64,000 nucleotides of DNA, from NCBI RefSeq assembly GCF_004217225.1, contig NZ_SHKM01000001.1:1464137-1528136 (forward strand), in the 5' to 3' direction. The position numbers and the translations under genes were made by a program. Source of the stretch: Azospira oryzae. Its GTDB lineage: Bacteria; Pseudomonadota; Gammaproteobacteria; Burkholderiales; Rhodocyclaceae. Positions 60,017 to 64,000 of this stretch are shown here, one piece after another (positions within the stretch are counted from its first letter, which is position 1; each line of letters begins with the position of its first letter). A model generated the notes under the pieces. The model was not told the DNA's origin and searched no databases. It saw nothing but the letters and a program-made list of their open reading frames with translations.

Positions 60017-60283
60017 GCCATTGGCACGCTTGAATACATTCAGGGTAGGGCTGGGCATTTAGGGACAGCCCCATACACCCATGGATTCACGTCAAAACAA
60101 ACGATTAAGAAAAATCACAGCTACTAGCCGCTCCGCTACGAATCGGAGAAACCCTGCAATATTTAGGAACACTATGCTTACCCCTCCGGTCACGACAGGC
60201 TGCGGAACCGGCGTGGTTTCTCCGTTCATTCTCTTTTACGCCGCAACTCCTTACCTTCAACGTCACAGACTCCAGGAATCCGC

Positions 60284-60613
60284 ATGTCGTCATGTCGTCT
60301 ATTGCTTTTCCCCCTCCTCCTCCTTTCCGCATGCGCGTCGAATCCAAATTCCGTCTGGTTCGAGGGCGCGATGATGCACTACGAGGTGCTGGAGGTCGGC
60401 CCCCGTCAGTACAAGCTCATCGCAAACGGAGCCGGGCGTCATAAGAGCATCGAGGTCGAACGCGGATTCATTGCCCGTGCTGAGCAGCTTTGCAATGGCA
60501 GTGCTTTTAGCCATGAGTTTCAGACCACGCCCTACCAGTACGGCTCGTCTGGTGGAGGCATGTCATTCACACACAATGCGTTTAGAACAACGGGGATAGT
60601 CAAATGCTCGTAA
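60284..60613 (+). CDS. Small lipoprotein, unknown (pair, upstream member)
   Basis: 109 residues with a lipoprotein signal (LLLFPLLLLSACASNP; alanine after Cys predicts outer membrane). The mature part is a short beta-rich chain, WFEGAMMHYEVLEVGPRQYKLIANGAGRHKSIEVERGFIARAEQLCNG, ending with a second and third cysteine that may pair. It overlaps the next lipoprotein gene by 10 bases. Lower G+C than the core genes; no family recognised. Confidence 0.75.
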   Translation: MSSCRLLLFPLLLLSACASNPNSVWFEGAMMHYEVLEVGPRQYKLIANGAGRHKSIEVERGFIARAEQLCNGSAFSHEFQTTPYQYGSSGGGMSFTHNAFRTTGIVKCS

Positions 60614-61128
60614 GCCGCCATCTTGTTGCCCTCAGTGGTGCCATTACCCTCCTCTCAGGGTGCGCCTCTTTCGCGCCGCCCGTACCGGAGGGCTACTCCG
60701 GCCCCGTGGCCATCATTAAGGACTCGGTCAAACCGGCCAGCCAAAGCAAGGCGGATTTTTTCTACATCTCCGAAATAGACGGAAGGCGGATTGAAGACAG
60801 CAGAATTAGAACGCTTACCGTCAATCGTGGGCGCGGGTTCAACATGGTCCCGGAGGTTATCGAAAGAAACGTTCCAGCTCAAAAGGCAACGTTCACCCTC
60901 GTTGGACGGACAGAATATGCTGCACCGATCCTGGCTCTCACGAACACCGTCTATCAAGTTACCGGCAAGGTCACTTTCGCTCCAGAGACATATCGTCACT
61001 ACGTGGTCCGTGGCGAATTGGGAGAAAACTATTCAGCCGTTTGGATCGAAGAGGAAGGAACGGGTAAGACCGTAGGAGAGAAGATCGAACTGCACGGCCC
61101 GTCAAAGCTCGGAACCTTCGAGAAGTAG
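60604..61128 (+). CDS. Lipoprotein, unknown (pair, downstream member)
   Basis: 174 residues. Lipobox ALSGAITLLSGCASF, then PVPEGYSGPVAIIKDSVKPASQSKADFFYISEIDGRRIEDS and a beta-rich domain ending ENYSAVWIEEEGTGKTVGEKIELHG. The pattern (PxGYxGPxAxIxDS, ADFFYxSEIDGRRI) looks like a family of small periplasmic or outer-membrane-bound proteins but I cannot name it. Coupled to the preceding lipoprotein gene. Coding G+C is about 50-55%, well below the rest of the window. Confidence 0.8.
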   Translation: MLVSRHLVALSGAITLLSGCASFAPPVPEGYSGPVAIIKDSVKPASQSKADFFYISEIDGRRIEDSRIRTLTVNRGRGFNMVPEVIERNVPAQKATFTLVGRTEYAAPILALTNTVYQVTGKVTFAPETYRHYVVRGELGENYSAVWIEEEGTGKTVGEKIELHGPSKLGTFEK

Positions 61129-61257
61129 TGGCGAAGGTCCCACATTGCAGTTGGGAGAGGGGGGCCGACCATCGACGGTTCGCGCTCCCCGACTTCACGG
61201 TCATGTCCATCCGCGTTCCAATGTTGGCGACGTCTGCCGACGATCGATAACAGCCCG

Positions 61258-62037
61258 CTACCACCGCCGCTTTCTTGCTTCGTCCAGAAATGCCTGCAGC
61301 AGCGGCTCCCCGTCCAGCAGTTCGCCCTTGCCCGGGGTGTGGAATTCCGGGTGCCATTGCAGGCCCACCACGAAGCCCCGACCGGTCCAGCGCACGGCTT
61401 CCACCAGGCCGTCGGCGGCGGTGGCTTCCACCGTCAGGTCCTTGCCCAACACCTTGACCGCCTGGTGGTGGATGGAAACCACCTGGCCGCCCGTCTGCTC
61501 CGGGTAGAGCCTGGCCAGCAGGCCGCCCTCGGCGAACTGCACCGGGTGGGTGTGACGGTCGTATTCGGGGGCCTCGTGGGCGATGGCGTCTTCCACCAGG
61601 CTGGGGATGTCCTGGTGCAGGCTGCCCCCCAGGGCCACGTTGATCAGTTGCAGGCCGCGGCAGATGCCCAGCACCGGCTTGCCCGCCTCCATGAACTCGT
61701 GCAGCAGTTCCATCTCGTAGGCGTCCCGCACCCGGTCGCCGGCCCATTCGGGCTTGAGGGGTTCCTCGCCGTAGCTGAGGGGCGAGAGGTCGGTGCCGCC
61801 CTGCAGCACCAGGCCGTCGAGGGCGCCCACGTAGTCGGCCAGGCGCATGTTGCTGCGCTGCATGGGGCTGTCCTGGACGATGGAGGGCACCATGAACACC
61901 AGCACGTCCCGGGACATGACCCAGTGGGCCACGGACTGCTCCAGGTACTGCAGGGTCTTGCCCAGCAGGCCGACGCTCTCGGGCTGGGGATGGTAGAGGC
62001 GGGCGGAAATGCCGATCTTGACGGTGCGCTTGGCCAT
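61258..62037 (-). CDS. Class I glutamine amidotransferase-like peptidase (PuuD family)
   Basis: 259 residues of the gamma-glutamyl-gamma-aminobutyrate hydrolase (PuuD) / peptidase C26 family. The nucleophile elbow is GICRGLQLINVALGG, and the histidine/glutamate pair is in LQWHPEFHTPGKGE. A glycine-rich VLQGGTDLSPLSYGEEP is also typical. It might cleave gamma-glutamyl bonds in putrescine catabolism or other gamma-glutamyl compounds; no other puu genes are near. Next upstream on the same strand is a glutamate-cysteine-ligase-like gene, another gamma-glutamyl enzyme. Confidence 0.9.
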   Translation of the reverse strand: MAKRTVKIGISARLYHPQPESVGLLGKTLQYLEQSVAHWVMSRDVLVFMVPSIVQDSPMQRSNMRLADYVGALDGLVLQGGTDLSPLSYGEEPLKPEWAGDRVRDAYEMELLHEFMEAGKPVLGICRGLQLINVALGGSLHQDIPSLVEDAIAHEAPEYDRHTHPVQFAEGGLLARLYPEQTGGQVVSIHHQAVKVLGKDLTVEATAADGLVEAVRWTGRGFVVGLQWHPEFHTPGKGELLDGEPLLQAFLDEARKRRW

Positions 62038-62168
62038 GTCTGGCTCCTTTCGATCCGGGTTTCAGGGCATTGCCGCAGCAAGGACAAGCGCCCGGGAGCA
62101 CGCCGCAAACCAGGCCCCTCTCGGTGAACGCTGTGCCCTCTGTGGCAAAAGCATTTTCAATACACCCG

Positions 62169-63293
62169 CTACACGCCCCCCGCCCAGCAACGGGCCGAGT
62201 GGCGCACCACGTCCTCCAGGGCGCCGCTTTCCTCGTGCCGGGCCCGCAGCCAGGCGCTGCCGTTGGCGCCGCTGCCGGCCATGGCGGCCAGCCGGGCCAG
62301 GGGCGCGCGGCTGCCGAGGATGTCGGCGAAGGGCTGCAGGCGCTCCAGGGTGGCCAGCAGGTCGTCCCGCAGCACCAGGCTCTGCTGGCTGCGCGGGTCC
62401 ACCAGGGTGGCGTCGAAACCGAAGCGGGTGGCCTGGAAGCGGTTGTAGCCGTAGACCAGGTACAGGCCCTCCTCCACCCGGTCCGCCGGGTAGGGACGCT
62501 CCACCAGCAGCCAGAAGGCCAGGGCCTGGACGAAGGCGGCCAGGGCGGCGGCCGTATCCACCTCCAGGGGGGTGTCGCAGATGCGCACCTCCACGGTGCC
62601 GAATTCGGGCTTTGGGCGGATGTCCCAGTAGAAGTCCTTGATGCTGCCGATGATGCCGTAGCCCAGCATCTTGGCAAAAAACTCCTCGAAGCCGGCCCAG
62701 GTGCTCACCGGCGGCATGTGGCCGGAGAGGGGAAAGGCGGAAACGGCGTGCAGACGCGAGGTCTCGAAGGAGGTGTCCTGCCCCTGGGAAAAGGGCGAGG
62801 CCGCCGAGAGGGCGATGAAGTGGGGAATGTAGCGGGACAGCTGATGCGTCAGATACACCGCGTCGTCCCCCGACTCGCAGGCCACGTGGATATGCTGGCC
62901 GAAGACGGTGAACTGCTTGGCCAGGTAGCCGTAGAGGCTGGACAACTGCTGGAAGCGCTCGGTGGGGAAGATGCGCCGCTCGTGCCAGCGGTGGAAAGGG
63001 TGGGTGCCGCCGCCGGCGATGGCCAGGTTGAGGCTGCCGGCGGTATGCACCACCGCGTCGCGCATGGCGTGCAGCTCCTCCAGCAGGCTGTCGTGGCGGG
63101 CGTGGGGGCTGCTGTTGAGCTCGATCATGCTCTCGGTGATCTCGGGCTTGATCTCCCCCGGGTGGGCCACCTTCTCCAGGGCCCGCAGCAGGTCCGGGCC
63201 GCCCCGGGTCAGGTCCTGGGTATGGGGGTTGATCACCTGCAGTTCCAGCTCCACCCCCAGGGTGTAGGGACTGACGGACTTGAACTCAAGCAT
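62169..63293 (-). CDS. Glutamate-cysteine ligase family 2 (YbdK-like)
   Basis: 374 residues of the GCS2 family. Typical stretches: YTLGVELELQVINPHTQDL, EITESMIELNSSPH, GGGTHPFHRW, FGQHIHVACESGDDAVYLTHQLSRYIPHFIALSAASPF, WDIRPKPEFGTVEVRICDT and GYNRFQATRFG. E. coli YbdK has weak carboxylate-amine/gamma-glutamylcysteine ligase activity. It would be linked to glutathione-like thiol supply. ATG at 63293 overlaps the upstream antiporter stop by 8 bases. Confidence 0.93.
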   Translation of the reverse strand: MLEFKSVSPYTLGVELELQVINPHTQDLTRGGPDLLRALEKVAHPGEIKPEITESMIELNSSPHARHDSLLEELHAMRDAVVHTAGSLNLAIAGGGTHPFHRWHERRIFPTERFQQLSSLYGYLAKQFTVFGQHIHVACESGDDAVYLTHQLSRYIPHFIALSAASPFSQGQDTSFETSRLHAVSAFPLSGHMPPVSTWAGFEEFFAKMLGYGIIGSIKDFYWDIRPKPEFGTVEVRICDTPLEVDTAAALAAFVQALAFWLLVERPYPADRVEEGLYLVYGYNRFQATRFGFDATLVDPRSQQSLVLRDDLLATLERLQPFADILGSRAPLARLAAMAGSGANGSAWLRARHEESGALEDVVRHSARCWAGGV

Positions 63294-64000
63294 GCTCGTC
63301 TCCTTCCGGCCGGCTCTCGCCGGCGCCCTTGAAAGCCGCCTGCACAGCCAGGGGGCCGAGGAATTCCAGCAGCACCACCGCCGCCAGCACCAGGTTGCCC
63401 AACCGTTCGCCGAACTGGGGATAGAGGCTGGTGAGGTCGTGCACCAGGGCGATGGCCACCCCGGACATGGGCAGCAAAGCCAGGCTCAGCCAGGCATGCT
63501 GGCGCCAGGTAATGCGGGAGAAAGGTGCGGTGAGCATGACCCCGGCCGCCTTGCCCAGGCTGCGGGCCGCCAGATAGGCCAGCACCGGCAGGCCGGCGGC
63601 CAGCACCGCCGTCAGGGGCAGGCTGGCCCCGGTGAGGACGAAAAGGACGATGTAGAAGAGCTGGGCGGCGCCCCCCAGGTCCACGCTGAGCAGGGCGTAG
63701 CGGCTGTCCCACTGGCGGCAGGCCAGGCCGAACACCAGCAGGGCCAGGAACACCGACAGCTGGAAGGCGTGGGCCAGGCCCACCGCCGCCAGCAGCATGC
63801 CGGCCAGGAGGATGAACTGGGAGAACTTGGATTCAGGCCCCTTGCCCAGCAGGCGGGCGCCCCACAGCACCAGGCGGGCGGCCAGGCTGCCCAGCAGCAC
63901 CGAACCCAGCAGCAGGTAGAGGGGATGCAGCAGGGTCTTGTGCCAGGGCGCCGCATTTTCCGCATGGGCCACCGAGAGCAGGGTGGTGGCGGTGAGGAAG
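63286..64000 (-). CDS. Cation/proton antiporter, C-terminal part (start outside window)
   Basis: About 238 residues of a multi-pass exchanger are visible, including LLHPLYLLLGSVLLGSLAARLVLWGARLLG, FILLAGMLLAAVGLAHAFQLSVFLALLVFGLACR, LFYIVLFVLTGASLPLTAVLAAGLPVLAYLAARSLGK and FGERLGNLVLAAVVLLEFLGPLAVQAAF. The frame runs open to base 64000 (FLTATTLLSVAHAEN), so the N-terminal half is missing. Cation/proton exchange is expected; ion unknown. Its stop overlaps the YbdK-like start by 8 bases. The C-terminal tail after the last helix is short, with no TrkA domain. Confidence 0.88.
   Translation of the reverse strand, partial: FLTATTLLSVAHAENAAPWHKTLLHPLYLLLGSVLLGSLAARLVLWGARLLGKGPESKFSQFILLAGMLLAAVGLAHAFQLSVFLALLVFGLACRQWDSRYALLSVDLGGAAQLFYIVLFVLTGASLPLTAVLAAGLPVLAYLAARSLGKAAGVMLTAPFSRITWRQHAWLSLALLPMSGVAIALVHDLTSLYPQFGERLGNLVLAAVVLLEFLGPLAVQAAFKGAGESRPEGDEHA

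Overview
The window is 64 kb of very GC-rich (roughly two-thirds to 70% G+C), densely packed chromosome from a betaproteobacterium. Gene content suggests the Rhodocyclales (an Azospira/Dechlorosoma-like organism): cytochrome c', a b561-type cytochrome, many c-di-GMP/receiver proteins, an ilvE / CHCC zinc-finger / waaF run and a MASE1 FixL-type kinase. The genus is inferred from gene content only. I see no rRNA, tRNA, CRISPR array, insertion sequence or prophage. Both ends cut a gene: secF on the left, a cation/proton antiporter on the right.

Left part (1-16 kb): the 3' end of secF; a b-type cytochrome facing cytochrome c'; two small proteins and purB; a glutathione-transferase-like protein; then a signalling cluster of two double-receiver proteins flanking a REC-PAS-GGDEF-EAL-REC protein (5.5-10.2 kb). 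Next comes a translationally coupled minus-strand operon, nudJ / secreted unknown / mnmA, and a plus-strand run ilvE / CHCC zinc finger / waaF / NTF2-like / YheT-type hydrolase / phosphomannomutase.

Middle (16-39 kb): two tandem degenerate EAL-HDOD proteins; a GNAT domain fused to a C_GCAxxG_C_C domain; a NUDIX pair; a redox module (DUF4242 protein, membrane-anchored dihaem peroxidase, Crp/Fnr regulator) with an inverted repeat in front; alaS; an orphan UgpB-like binding protein with a UgpQ-like phosphodiesterase; glutaryl-CoA dehydrogenase; an aldo/keto reductase; and a compact three-gene operon of a 717-residue EF-hand membrane protein, a Na/Pi cotransporter with a PhoU-like tail, and a stand-alone cyclic-nucleotide-binding domain.

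Right part (39-64 kb): a single-chain MmeI-like restriction-methyltransferase whose target-recognition part has clearly lower G+C than the rest; a short CDGSH protein with an unusual cysteine spacing; a YbdL-type aminotransferase; an mtnA / FucA-like aldolase pair that fits a nucleoside-salvage DHAP shunt; a tandem-Usp protein and a Crp/Fnr gene with a perfect 20-bp palindrome over its likely promoter; three cation/proton antiporter-type transporters interleaved with a MASE1 histidine kinase and FixJ regulator; methylmalonyl-CoA decarboxylase followed by a decayed copy of its own 3' end and a low-G+C patch (about 59.4-61.2 kb) with two small lipoproteins; and finally PuuD, a YbdK-type glutamate-cysteine ligase and an overlapping antiporter.

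The best candidates for something undescribed are the EF-hand / NptA-like / cNMP-binding operon, the receiver-array signalling cluster, the peroxidase-DUF4242-Crp/Fnr module and the glutamate-cysteine ligase/antiporter overlap. Functions are by family recognition from the translated sequences; no search could be run.
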